64,000 nt of DNA, taken from NCBI RefSeq assembly GCF_028640845.1, contig NC_080546.1, positions 77,866,697 through 77,930,696 on the forward strand. The letters run 5' to 3'. Positions 13,201 through 27,991 of this stretch are shown one piece after another. The position numbers and the translations under genes were made by a program. The DNA is from Ahaetulla prasina. Its lineage: Eukaryota > Chordata > Lepidosauria > Squamata > Colubridae. Under the pieces are notes generated by a model. It was not told the DNA's origin and did no database searches. It was given only the letters and a program-made list of their open reading frames with translations. How positions within the stretch are numbered: position 1 is the first letter of the stretch; every line of letters starts with the position of its first letter.

Positions 13201-15367
13201 GCCTCTTCGGCTGAAGAGGTTGTAGAAAAAAATGCTTTTAAAAGGCTCCTCTGACGATCCCAGCTGAGTTGCCTGATCATCAGAGGCTTTTCTTTTCTTT
13301 TAAAAGCATTTTTTCGGCCAAAGAAAAAATACTTTTAAAAGTTTAAAAAAAAAAACTCTGATTGCGCAGCTCAGCTGGGCATGAGTGGGGGCTGGGATTT
13401 TTCCTACCAGTTCTCCGAACCACCCGCCGCCATTGCTACCGGATCAGGTGATCCGGTCCAAACCGGAAGCATTTCATACCTGTTTTCATTCCCTCAGTGC
13501 ACCCCCCACCAACGCAATACAACTCACAGTGGAAACACAAAATCCCTAACCCAATAAATTGGATTAACAAACACCCATATCTTTGATCTTTCACAGACAC
13601 TCTACTCTGTATTCCATCTACGGAAGCAAATCTAACTACTCTTTATAGAGCTTTTTAATCATACTTATTATGAATTATTTGGAGCACTTAGATGCTTGTC
13701 CCTAAAAAGTGGACTCGTTCGTAAGTGCTGAGGTTATGATTTTTCTGCAATGATAATTGCTTGGTTTATGGAGACATGAAAATTCACAGACTATCCCCTT
13801 TTCTTCCATGCTTCCCAAGTTCAGAAGCGTTTGCTTTCGATTAACCATCATTTGCTGTTATTCAGCCCTTGTAAAGCTGATTAATGTGTCTTATGACTTG
13901 TTTCATACAAACTTTGGAATCAGAAGCTTCTACAGTTTTTTTCCACCAAAAAAGGAAGGAAGGGAGGGAGGGAGGGGCGAGAGAGATGTGCAAGTATGGA
14001 AAACGGTTAAGCTTAATGCATTCAGTGATAGAATCTCTGTTATACCAAAGAGCTTCGTTAGCTAAAAATAAACACATCTCATCAATCCTCCATGACAAGT
14101 GATTGTGACTCTCATTTTGTACATGTGGAGAACTAAGCTAAAGGACAATGATTCACTCAAGGATTTCTAATCAACAGTGCTACTGAAATACTGTGTAGGT
14201 TAATGCTGGTGTCTAAAACCATTGTAATGAAAAGACTATACAAACCAGTGGTGGGTTTCAAATTTTTTTTACTGCCGGTTCTGTGGGTGTGGCATGGCTT
14301 GGTGGGCATGGCAGGGGAAGGATACTGTAAAATGTCCATTCCCACCCCAATCCAGGGGAAGGTTACTGCAAAATCCCCATTTTCTCCCAATCAGCTGGGA
14401 GTTGGGAGGCAGAGAATAGATGGGGGTGGGGCCAGGCAGAATTTTTACTGCCGGTTCTCCGAACTACTCAAAATTTCCACTACCGGTACTCCAGAACCGG
14501 CTGAAACCCACCTCTGATACAAACCATTACACGAAGCCCTGAGTTTGGAAATAGGGTCCTTTTTGCTTTTCCTTCCCTCTAAGATAAACCTTTTTCTCAA
14601 TGGCCTGTAGAGCAGGGGTCTCCAACCTTGGTCCCTTTAAGACTTGTGGACTTCAACTCCCAGAGGCTGAGGGACTCTGGGAGTTGAAGTCCACAAGTCT
14701 TAAAGGGACCAAGGTTGGAGACCCCTGCTGTAGAGGAGATTCCTCATTAGATTCTTCTGCAGATCGAGCAAAACATAAAACATGAGCCAGAAACAAGGGG
14801 ATGGATTAGGATAAAGGAACGTGGTGCCAGGATCAAATGGAATTTAAAACTAATAGACTTTTCTAGATTGCATTGATTTGCCAATCTTCTAAATTTGGCC
14901 AATAAAATTAAGGGTGTGTGTGTGTGTCGAAATAATGCTATTCTCCAGGAGAAAATATAGCCTTTCGTGTTCTTTCAGCTTTCTCCAGACAGGAGGTTTA
15001 AAAAGCAGGTTTAAAAAGCAAAGAGACATTAAACACAGGTAAAGAAAAACCATATTGCTTAAAATGAATTCGCACATACTTCTCTGCTTATATTTCTAAG
15101 TAAGCCCTGCTTTATCTGGATGAAGCTTACACCAAACAAAAGTGTTTAAAATGAAGATAAAAGGTGTCAGGTACAGCCTGTGTTCATGTTAACAAAGCAG
15201 TTCATTTCTCATGGAAAATGGCTTTTCAAATGATCCATTAATCATGACTGCAGTTGCCACAAAGAATAACATCTTGAAATATTGGTATTTAAATTTAGAG
15301 GAATGTGTGAATGCTCTTATCAGTTTAGGTAGAGTCCCTAGGGAGATAGGGCGGTATACAAATACAA

Positions 15368-15402
<35 letters not shown>

Positions 15403-18400
15403 AAGGTAATAATCTCAGCAATGGTTTTTTGTGCAATATATACCTGTCACTAGTGCTATATCTTAAAAAATTTATCCTCCCCCAAAGCTTTAAATTTATG
15501 AAGCTAATATAAGCGATGTGTTAAAATTAAATTTCCATAGTTTTTGTTTGAAATTAATTTTGTCTATTCCAAGATTTTAGCGAAAGAACAGACAGAGGTA
15601 AACAAAGAAGATTTTTTAAAAATATTTTCTTTTATAAAATTGTTATATGCACATACCTTCAATGATTGACTTACCTATGTCAATTGGTTCTTGCTTTATG
15701 TGTGGGAACTCTGGAATCATATTGATGGAATTGTTGTCTTCCTGAATTACTGTAAATTTAAAGTAATTTTTTTTTAGAAAATGTGGTTGACATATGACTG
15801 AATTTCATGTTTAATATACATATTTCAATTTAAAAAGTTAGTTTGGAGCTAAAATATCTATTTTCCTGTGATTGTTCTAAACAATTGTAGTCCAAGATTT
15901 TGAATAGAATAGAATAGAATAGAATAGAATAGAATAGAATAGAATAGAATAGAATAGAATAGAATACTTTATTGGCCAAGTGTGATTGGACACACAAGGA
16001 ATTTGTCTCCGCTACATAAATTCTCAGTGTGCATACAAACAAAAATCGTTAAATCATGTTCATAGTCATCATAAAAATATATTAATCATAAATCATAAAA
16101 TACAACACTTGGTGATAGTCATGGGATACTAATAAGCAATCAACATAAATCATACTAGCATACTAAATAAAGCAATATAAATCATAAGATACAAGCAACA
16201 AAGCTATAGTCATAAGAAGATAAGGAGAAAGGTAATAGGAAATATGAGAAGAAGAATAGCAATACAACCTTACTAAATAGTTTGATAGTTATGGGAACTA
16301 GTTGTTCCCTATTTATCTGCTGAATGCTATATTCTGTAGTGAAGAATAACAGGACCTACTTAAAGGAAAGGTGCCATTCCCTTGAAGATAGCTGGTGGCA
16401 GCACTAACTACAAAGATGCCACACTAAAACAGGAAGCAGAGTTAGGAGATTTGAGACTCCCAAGATTTCTTTCTACGGGATTAACCCTGCTGTTATCCAT
16501 GCAATTTATGCTTTACAAATAAAACTCTCCTAAATTGATACCATCTGTTATTGTAGACCGCAAGATAATTATTTGTGCATTTGAAGAATGGACAAATAGA
16601 TCCAGGAAACGATATGAAATACTTTGCCTGTTTTTCCATATCAAAACCAAATGTGTACAGGGGTTTCTGTATGACTTTGTAATGCCTATTTTCCTTTTTT
16701 GTAGATATTTAGTGTAAGCATAGTGTGTCACATGATTAATAAGGTAAAAACGTTTCTAAGGTGCACTTGATTCCTGATAACAACATTTACATGTGCATGT
16801 GATCATTTTGGCAATAATATAGAAGTGGTTTGTCATTGTTTTCTTCTGAGATTTTTTTATCCTTTCCAGTCTATATCCTTGATAGTTACCCATTCCTGTG
16901 CTAACCAGATTGACTGACTTTTTTAAAGTTCAAAATCACTTAGATGCTGCCACAATTATCAATCCCATATTGCTAAAAAGCACATAAAGTCTTGCTTGTT
17001 TCCCAACATTCCATTTCTGTCCTTTAAATGTGTGGGAAGTATGCATAATTAGATTTAACAGTCTGGTGTATTGGCTGAAGAAATTTTATCAGAGGATGTG
17101 AAAAATGTTCCTTTCTGAAACAAGTAGTCCTTCACTTAGAACCGCAATTGGGACTGGAATCTCGGTCATTGAGTGAAGTGTCTCTTAAATGAAACATCCA
17201 CATGACTGCTTTGCTCAATGACCTCAATCCCAGCATTGCCAGTTGTGCTTGTTAAGCAATTTTACAGGACGTTAAGTAGAGTGAAGGCAGGGGAATCTAT
17301 GGGAGGCCCAGTGCAGGCTATATGGCCCATTGGCATGGGGACATCTGCCATGCCTGGTTGGCCAGGGACTGCTCCTCACCTAACAACCCCTGGGGGAGGG
17401 AGCAGCTGTGGGGAACTGAACTCCTTCGGCAGGCAGCTCTTTCACCCAGCCTCAGACATGAGGGGGACTCCTCCCAGCAGGCAGTAAGCAGCTTGCAACC
17501 TTCCCTGCCAATTTTTCCATTGACTTTCTGGGGTTGCCAGCAGAGAAGATTGCAAATGGTGATCTCCGCATCCGCAGGGAGCTCGGGCAACAATCCTAAA
17601 TGCAAACAGATTCCCGAGCATCACTGGGGCAGGGAACACATGTGCAATATTTAGAGGTACTTTACAAAGCATAAAACATCCTTTCTGAGGCTGTTATTTT
17701 GAACCATCATTAAGCAAATGGTTGTAAGTTGAGGGCTACCTGCATTGTGCGATATTCGTATGTAAATTAAAATGTGCCCACACAATAGGATTGGTTTAAG
17801 GTAAGAGCAACCCGTGGCTCTGGAGCCTCATGCGGCTCTTTCATCTCTCTGCTATGGCTCCCTGTCGCTGGTCGGCACCACAATTTTGAGAGGCGCTTCC
17901 AGTTAGGGTGGGGGGAAGCATGGCGTTCCAGAAGGAGACTGTATGGCAAAGGGAGGGTTTTCCGGTCGGCTCCACAATTGATAGGGCTTTTGGTTAGGAC
18001 AGGTAGAGGAACAAGGACACCGCACTAGGAGGAGACTATGGTGGGGGAACTGGACTTCCGGTCGGCTCCAGAATTGAATGGGGACTTCCTGTTAGGACTT
18101 TTGTGGCTCTTTGAGGATTTAAGGTTGCCAACCCCTGGTTTAAGGATTCGTACCCTGATAGAGGATAGGAGGGGGATAGGAAGGCCTGGAGGAACGTTGT
18201 CCATGGGGTCGCAATGGGTCGGACACGATTTCACAACTAACAACCCTGACATTTATTTTAAGGTTACTAACTCAAGCAAGTTTGCAGGCATTATCATAAA
18301 GAACAGTGAATACATTGTTCCTCTTATCTCGCATTTCTGTTTTGGAGGGGGAGGGGTTTGGTCATTATTATGGCATTAAGAATTCTCTTTAAGAAGTGAA

Positions 18401-21400
18401 GAAGTCAAGGAAGTGAAGGGTCTTTCTTTTTTCTTTTTTACAAAATAATGTAAATATTCATTTTACATTGCACACAAAGTAAAATTCATTCATTTTACTT
18501 TGCACACGACTGGATTTTAACCCAACAAAGCGGGGAGGAGGTCTGACCTTTAATATAATTGGTTTCTTGCTGTTTGGTGATGTGATCCTTGTGATAGATA
18601 ATACAATCAATTACAGCAGAATCTAATTCAGATCCAACCGAAGGGTGAAAGTCTAAGTTTGTGCTGGGGGGTCAGTGACTTCGTTATCTGACTGCAACTG
18701 CGTTCTAAGCTGTTAGATAATTGGCAAATATTAAGCAAGAAAATCTAATGGTAACGTTACACTCGACATTCAATATTGGTTTATTGATTTTTATTCATGC
18801 TGATTTTCGTATCTGTTTAAAAGGCATCTCTTAGGTTGTTTTCTTATATTAGGAAAGTGATACTGATTTCTGGAACCTTGAAATCAGTATCACTTTCCTA
18901 ATATAAGAAAACAACAATGCCTTTTAAACAGATATGAAATTGTGTACTGTACATGGTTTTTTTTTAACTTTGAAATTTTAGCCCCTGAATGCTGTTAAAC
19001 GATCATTCAGACAGAACAAACTACGAAGGTCATGATTTTGAGGTGGGGGTGAGGATGTTGGAGGAATCAGTTTCTAGAGAATTCTCTGTAATAGTTTGGC
19101 GCCCTATACTGGCCGAGGTATGGTAATAGCATGTGGTGGTAGTGTAAGGCAGATGTTAGGAGTTGATGTTCATATAGGATTTTCTTAATTTTGAAACATT
19201 ACTTTGGTTTTCAATACAGTGAGAAAACCTCTTAACCCAGGGGTGTCAAACTCATGTCGTCACGACAGCATCACATGACATACTGGGACTTTCTCTTCCC
19301 CCCCCCCTTCGTTAAACTGAGCATGGGTGTAGCCAGCACATGATGCATCCGGCCCACGAGCCGGGAGTTTGACAGCCCTGTCGTAACCAATGGATTTATG
19401 TATGAATTAATGTCTTAGTAATGTCTAGAATTCATCATATCAAAGCAGAAAAAGGAATATAAGTAGTCCTCGACATATGGCCATAGTTGAGACCACAATT
19501 TTGGTCGTAAGTTAAGATGGTCACAAAGCAAGCAACTGCACCTAATTTTACCATCTTTTTTTGCATTAAATAAGCAGATCTATTCTTTAGGAAGCATTTC
19601 CGGAAAAAACATAAATCATGGTCACATGACCACAAGGTGCTGCAAACAGTCATAAATTGAAATTTTGGTTATTAGGCAACCGGTCAAAAGTCAAGGAGTA
19701 TCTGTATTAGGCTAATGTGAACATTACCTATATTCCAACATCTCCCTCCTTTCTCTCTTATTTAGGTTTTGGGAGTGAAGGTGGCCTCCCTTTATGGTAT
19801 TGTATTTATTACATAATAAAACAGATGCATCTCCATGTTGAACAGAATAAACTAGGCATACTAAAATTGGAGTACGGGTTGACAGGTTCAGTGAATGATT
19901 GTTGTAAAACTGTTGATTATCACTTCATGCACAAAATGCTGCACTGCCAGTGTTTTTAATACCAGACCTCAGCAAAATTGTAAAATGAGTTTCCGTCAAC
20001 GACAAAAAAGACTTTTCGTAAGCGTCTGTCACTTGATACCATTTGTCAAGGTCTTTATCCATTACCGCCATTATTATTTGTTGTGAAAGACTTATACTTT
20101 ATTTATCAAATTAAACCGAGTACACAGAGAGAACCTAGAGATGTAGAAAAGGCATCAAAGATTACAATGAACTGAAGTTTCTTCAGGAAAAAAATACTAT
20201 ACCAACTGCACAATAAAGATAGCAAAATTCTCATTGGTAATGGAGGAAAGGCAGAATTACCTCAGACAGGTTAGTCCTCAACTGAAGAGCACAATTGGGA
20301 CCAGAATTCCTCTTGCTCAGCGAGGTAATGAAGTGAGTCATGCCCAATTTTACAACCTTTTTGCCATGGTTCTTAAGTGAATCGCATAGTCATTAAGTGA
20401 ATCTGGCTTCCCCCTTGACTTTGCATGTTAGAGGCCAGCTGAGAAATGACGTGGGATGTCATTGCAAATACCAGTTGTCAAGCTCCCAAATTTTAATTAC
20501 ATGACCATAGTAATGCTGAAGTAAATTACAAGGATCGCTTGTAATTTACTTTTTTTTTCAGCATCATGACTTTGAACAGTAGCCAAAATGTGGTAATTCG
20601 AGGTTGATCTGTGTCTTATTTCGGTTCAGCCTTTTCTGGCATGTGGATATCTGAACAAAATGAAGCCAAATGGAAGGTTGAGACTGATGGATATGTTCAG
20701 AAAAATCTATTTACTATAAGCTGAATATGTGTCTCTAGCTTTGGATGATATTGCATCCTATGATATTGAAAACAATTTGATGATGGTCGGGCTGAAATGC
20801 AGTTCATTACCTTCAATAAATCCTTGAGAACTGGTGAATTGCTAGAAGGCTAATGGAGAGCCAATGCTGCCCCCAATTTCAAAAAGTAATAAAGATCCAG
20901 AGAATTACACTAGGTACTTTAGCATCAATTCTTGGAAAGATTGTGGGGCAGATCATTAAACAATGCAATACAATCATTAGAGTCTATAGAGTGTAATTGT
21001 TAAAAGTGGAATTTGCTGGGCTAACCTTGCCTTGTTTTTACATCCTTAGTAGATTGGGAAATGCTAGAAGGATAATTGATCTTGATTTCAGAGTATGGAG
21101 TAAATGTCATGCCTGTTGCAAGGAACTGCTGCTGGTTTGAAAGTACTATACTCTGCCTCTGTTTGTCGTCTTCCTCTAGTACAGGGGTCTCCAACCTTGG
21201 CAACTTTAAGTCTTGTGGACTCCAACTACCAGCATTTCTCAGCCAGCTTTGCTAACTGAGGAATTCTGGGAGTTGGAGTCTACAAGTCTTAAAGTTGCCA
21301 AGGTTGGAGACCCCTGCTCTAGTATGTACCTGGATAACCCAAGATTAGGTCCTGCCTGATTATAAACTGAATTATCACCCAGCAGTGAGATGCAGCTAAA

Positions 21401-22540
21401 GAAAATGTAAATGTAGTTTTAAGTTTCATTAGCAGAAGAGTACCAGGAGTTAGAATTACATTAAGAGAAATTAACAACCTTTTGGATAATAATAATTCAT
21501 CTGGACAGTTTCTCACCCCTAAATTCCTGGGTTATTGGATTTACTGGAACTATGACTTTGGACTTTCTCCACATTTAAGTTGTATATTTCCTAGTTAATG
21601 CATTTATTATAGCTTCTGATTTTCTTATCTTCTTGTTCGCTTCATAGCCTTAATTAGAACAGAAGCTGAACATAATATGAATCTTTGGGTACTTGAAAGA
21701 ACATCACAAAAGAGCAGAACCTGTTTTCTATATCCTAATACACTGAATAATAGGGTTATATTTCAGAGAAGTAGATTTCAGTTTAATGTTAGAAAATTAT
21801 TCCATAATAATAATAATATAATAAAAATAATAATAAAATTTTGGAACATAACATGCCAGATATGATGGTTGTTGAGGGCCAAAGGGTACATTTTATTGAT
21901 ATCACTGTACCAGGAGATGCCAGAGTCGAAGAAAAAGAATTGGAAAAAATCACGAAATATTATGACCTGGCAATCGAAACTACACGGCTATGGACGAAAC
22001 ATGTAACAGTGATACCCATTGTCATCGGGGCACTTGGTACCATGTCCAAGAATTTTATAAGATACATCAAGAAATTGCAGCTTCCTGCAATAACACCAGC
22101 AGAACTGCAAAAAACTGCGCTACTCGGAACATCATATATCTTAAGAAGATACTTGGTTGATACCTAGGACTCTGGCAGCAACCTGTATCAATCATTAGCA
22201 CCAGTCACTCGTATTTGTGACACATTTTTAAAATATTCAGTTTCATGTTTAATGAATAAAAGAGATAATAAGTAACAGTGATACCCATTGTCATCGGGGC
22301 ACTTGGTACCATGTCCAAGAATTTTATAAGATACTTCAACAAATTGCAGCTTCCTGCAATAACACCAGCGGAAATGGAAAAAACTGTCCTACTTGGAATA
22401 TCGTACATCTTAAAAAGATACTTGTTTGATATCTAGGATGCTAGCAGCAACCCGTATCAACCATCAGCACCAGTCAATGGTATTTGTGATGCATTTTTTA
22501 ATATTCGGTTGACTGAGTTTCATGTTTAATGAATAAAGTA

Positions 22541-22609
<69 letters not shown>

Positions 22610-25600
22610 ACATCAAATCCAGTTTTCCAGAAAAATACCCTTTTACTGGAAAGCTGTCTGCTTTTGCTTGGATTTTTGCATGATGCCTTTCTTTGTTCTG
22701 TGATTCAGTGATGTCTTATACAAATAATGTACAAAAGGATAAAATGAAATTACAGAACATTTACCTGAATCAATCATTTCTTCTTTTATATGCTCCCTTC
22801 TAAGTGTGGAATTGGGTTTTCCCAAGTGCCCAGAGTTATCTCTTTCTGCTGTGCTGCGTATCACTAAAACAACGAAAAAGAACATGATATAAATGCTATA
22901 AATATATTGTAGTGTTCAGAATTTTAATAGTTTAGTTAAAAAATTGACCACCAGTGTCTCATAGTCACCTGCATTTGGCATTTTCCTTGTATTAGTGTCT
23001 CCAGATGTGTTACTAATAAAGTCCTCTTCACCTGTAATTCAAAGCAATTCTGCATAAAACGTTAAGGATTACAGTCCTACAGCTGTAAAATTCTATTTCC
23101 TGTAAATGATGTTCAGTCTTTAACCAGCGAAGCTAAACACAGTCCATCAGCCTTAAATTGTATTTTGCTTGAGTACTCAAGAAGTGTATACACGCCGTTT
23201 AAACAATTCTAGACAGGAAGCAAATGTAATACATTAATCCTATCACCCAGAAGTTCATAATATTCTGTGGACTGCATTTATTATAGTGAATATCTTTGCA
23301 GATCTTAAGTGGCAATGTAATGCAGATAGCTTAGCCTTCTTTAGAATCCTATGTAAGTGTCTTTCCGGCAATGTGAACAGCTCATGTCTGTGCTGGCTAG
23401 AGATGATATGGTCTGCAGGGCATCCAGTTAGGAAATGCTGAATAAAACCATGTTTCCCCAAAAATAAAACCTGGTCTTATATTAATTTTTGCTCCAAAAG
23501 ACAGGTAAGGGCTTATTTTCTAGTTAGGTCTTATTTTGGGGGAAATACTGTACTAAATGCATCCATCGGGCTGACAATCTTAACTGAGGCTTATTTTGGG
23601 GGTAGGGCTTATATTGCGAGCAGCCTGCAAAATCATTCTAGGACTTATTTTCCAGTTGGGTCTTATTTTCGGGGAAACAGGGTAGCACTTAGACTTCTTC
23701 TTTTTTTTTGTTTTGTTTATATTTATATCCCGCCCTTCTCCGAAGACTCAGGGCGGCTTACAGTGTGTAAGGCAATAGTCTCATTCTATTTGTATATTTA
23801 CAAAGTCAACTTATTGCCCCCCCCAACAATCTGGGTCCTCATTTTACCTACCTTATAAAGGATGGAAGGCTGAGTCAACCTTGGACCTGGTGGGGCTTGA
23901 ACCTGCAGTAATTGCTGGCAGCTGGTTTTAATAACAGGCTTCTTATAGCCTTGAGCCACCACGGCCCTCTATATTGCTTCGTAGTGCTTTCCAGCCCTCT
24001 CTAAGCGGTATACAGAATCAGTATATTGTTCCCAACGATGCATGTCCTCATTTTACTGACCTTGGAAGGATGAGATGGAAGGATAAGATAGGGACCTCTG
24101 GTGGCTCAACAGACTAATGCAGTCTGTTATTAACAGCAGCTGCTTGCAATTACTGCAGGTTCAAGTCCCACCGGGCCCAAGGTTGACTCAGCCTTCCATC
24201 CTTTATAAGGTAAGTAAAATGAGATTGTTGGGGGCAATAAGTTGACTTTGTATATAATATACAAATGGATGAAGACTATTGCTTGACATAGTGTAAGCCG
24301 CCCTGAGTCTTCGGAGAAGGGCGGGATATAAATATAAAATATTTTTTTAAAAAAAAGTCAGGGATCGAACTCCAGGCTCCAGGCTGTAGGCTTTCTAACT
24401 ACTGTGCCACTACAGCTTCTAATTACAAGGAGTTGTAAATTTTCAGCAAATTTACTGAAAATCTTTATATGCAAATTTTGCTGCAAAATCGACTTTTAAA
24501 AAGCAACAAAAAATTTACCTCTTAATTTTTTTTCTATTGTGGTCTTTATCCATTCTGTTGGTTTTTCACCGTAGCCATTATGGCATCTGCTTGCTTTATC
24601 TGCATTGTGTCCCAAAATAGCATCCAATTCTCTGAAAAACTTCATCGTTTTGCTTGTGTTGCCCGAGTACTGGGCATCTTTAACACTCTTGTATTCATGC
24701 TTTAGATTTTTATATTTTGTTCTGCATTGCTTCCAGTCCCGGTCAATTCCAAATTTTTGTAGTCTAGCAGCAACGTGTTCAAATATCCTTTTGTTTCTGA
24801 CTGTTCCTTCCAGTTGTTGCTGAATGCTCTTTTCTGACCAGATACGTATTAGAGCTCTTACTTCATTAACAGTCCAATGCTTTCCTCCTTCGTTTGCTAC
24901 AGAAGGAATGAAGGGGAGATTTTTGGAAGCATCTAAAACTGTGGTTGAATTACCTGCATCAGGTAGGATAGGAGAGAGACACAGATATGTATTACCTGCA
25001 TTGGGTAGGGTGGGGGTCAGGATCAGGTAGAAATAGTAAAAGAGAGAATGTGTGGTTAACTATTTTTCTTCTGCAGGAACATCTAGGAAAATATTGAAAT
25101 AAATTCAAGCTGGATAATACCAGTAAAATATAAAAATGCTTTTATACCTTCTCTTCAGTGGTGGAATTCAAATTTTACTACCGGTTCTGTGAGCATGGCT
25201 TGGTGGGTGTGGCATGGCTTGATGGGCGTGGCAGGGGAAGGATACTGCAAAATCACCATTCCCATCCCACTCCAGGGGAAGAATACTGCAAAATCCCCAT
25301 TCCTTCCCCACTCCTGGGGGAAGGATATTGCAAAATCTCTATTCCCACCCCACTCTGGAGCCAGCCAGAGGTGGTATTTGCCGATTCACTGAACTATTTA
25401 AAATTTCCACTACCAGTTCTCCAGAACCTGGTGAATAGCACTCCTGGTTCTCTTGTAAAGTTAATATGCCAGGCAACAATTTGGGGGGCGGGGAGAAATC
25501 TGAAAGAGAATCCATAATATTGGGATCTTATTATCACTATTGCAATAATTCTTCTGGATGATTCATGGTTCAACATTGTATATTAGATTGGCCAATCCAC

Positions 25601-27903
25601 AGAAAACACTGTTCTAAGCCTCTTGGCCTTTATTTGCTGTTCTCCAAAGCCATACAGCACCACAGTTCAATGGAAAATGGCGAAGGTTCTGGCTGTGCAT
25701 TTTTTTTTCTGGAAGATCATTTTAAAATTATAACAGCAACCAAAATAGTTGTGTTCAGTCTCTGTTAAGTTTGGGGGTTCTATTTTTTTAAAATCAACCT
25801 AAAACCCAACATGAAACAAGCTTGGTATGGTGGTTAACTAGAAATTGGAAGACAGTAAATTCTAGTCCCAACTTGGGCACAAAGCCAGCTGGGTGACTGT
25901 GTCACTTTCAGCCCAAGAAAAGATGCAATACAAACCACTTCTGAAAAACCTTGCCAAAAAACTGCAGGGGTTTCTCCTGGCAGTCTCTGAAAAATCAGAC
26001 ACTATTGAATGAAAGGGGGGAAAAAACTCCCTATTCAAACTTGTTCCCTTTTCTGATGTCATTGCAATGGCTTTTCTGGGCCATTATTTATTGTAATACC
26101 ATTAAATCATATAATTAATTAGTGTCTAAAATCCAGTGGTGAAATCATCCTCGGTTTGCTACCAGTTCTCTTCCCGCGCATGTGCGGTACGCACCAAACG
26201 TGCACTTCACGTGGAAAAAGGAGGCTAGGGGAAGGTAAGTAGAATAGCTGAGGGGTGGGGGAACAGCTATGCTGCACAATTTAGATTCACTAGAAAGTAG
26301 GATTTCCTGCTTTCTAGCGATTTTAAATCACTCGGCACAGCTGATCGGCGGAAATACCGGAACCGGTAGCTTTTTTTTACTACTGGTTCGCCTGAACTGG
26401 TAGTTTTTATCACTACCAGTTCGTCCGAATTGGTGCGAACTGGTAGCAATTCACCGCTGCTAAAATCACTGATATCATAATTATAACACTCTGAAACATT
26501 TTCTTGAAATTACTGTTATGAATGGGCACTCCATGGTTTCATAAGTGATAAGATTCACATATCCACGTCGCATGTGACAGGTATAATGCTCTTTAAATAG
26601 AGAAATCATACTCACTTTGCCTTAGATGAAATCTGATTCTTTTGGAATCAGCTTTTTGTTAGAATTGGTTCCAAAAATGCATCAACAACTGACTTCTGTT
26701 AAAATTAAAATCTTGCATGTGGGCCTTATTTTCTTGTGTATAGCCTCAGAACTGTTAACTCATCCTACTGTGTCCCTGCATCTCCCCACTTCAGCATTTT
26801 ACTTCTCATATGAGTAGACTCGCACTTGCATATAAGCAGTTCTTTTGTGAATGTCAACTAGAGGTATATTGAGGGACTCTTATTTCTAAACTGGAATGGG
26901 ATGGGATGGGTGTCAGCAATCTGTGGCTCCAGAGCTGCATGTGGCTCTTTTGTCCCGCTCCTGTCGCTCCCTGTTGGCTGAACCCACCACAGGCTGGCTC
27001 CGCCCCTCACGCTCCCCTCCTAGTCAGTCCTCGCCTGGCCTGAGAAAATAAGGGGGATGGCAGGGGATGAAGTCTTGCTCTATATTCCAGAGCGGGAGCG
27101 AAGTGCCCCTGAAGTTGCCTCCTCTCGCAGGCACTTCTCCTGGCTTGTTGGTGTTGTGTGTACCTTGGCCACTCAGGGAGACGCGCAACTTGCTCTCTCC
27201 CCCGAGACACTGGCCTGGCCTGGCCCGGCTGCGGCCAATGCTCCGCATTGTAATGAGCTCCAGAAGGAGGAGGGGAGGCTGTTTCCCCCGTTCTGAAGCA
27301 CACTAAATTTAACCGCTGTGCAAGGTGCTGCGAGAGCAGCGGGCAGGCAAGAGCAGCGGCGTCGGCCGCAACCGAGTCGGGCCAGTGTCTCGGGGCGGAG
27401 AACAAGTCCCGCATCTTCCTGAGTGACCTCCTTAAATCTGTAATGTTGTTACCCGTCTCAGGAAAACAAAGTAATTCTACTTCCGTATTATACATGTTTT
27501 TCCTCTATAAATCTGAAGTATTAACAAGGGCTCCTAGTTATACCAGTACCATGTACACTTAAGCCAATCAATATCTCAGCCAGTGACATCAGTTTTCATA
27601 GCCTCAAGTGCCTGAATTTTCTAAACTTAAGTTTCTTGATTCCTCTGTTTTTGATAACCCAGTGTTTTATCAGCTTTTATTCATCCACCTCTACAGCCTA
27701 TGCAAAAGAGACTATCACCCAACCCAAAAAGCACAAGCACCATCCCACCAGCAGTCAGGATCAAGATCAGCATAGATTAACTCCAAAATTAATATCAGGC
27801 CAACAATTGAGTAAACAAATTTTAGCTGCCAAAGAAGCCAACAGTAAACAGCCCAACCAAATCTCTTAAGACAAGCCCCACTAATACTGACAGGGCAAAC
27901 CAC

Positions 27904-27991
<88 letters not shown>

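Noticed and set aside
27007..27495. 162-codon minus frame in the CpG-rich block
   Set aside because: Arg/Ala/Pro-rich composition follows GC content; no domain, no splice sites in phase with the Myb/SANT exons.
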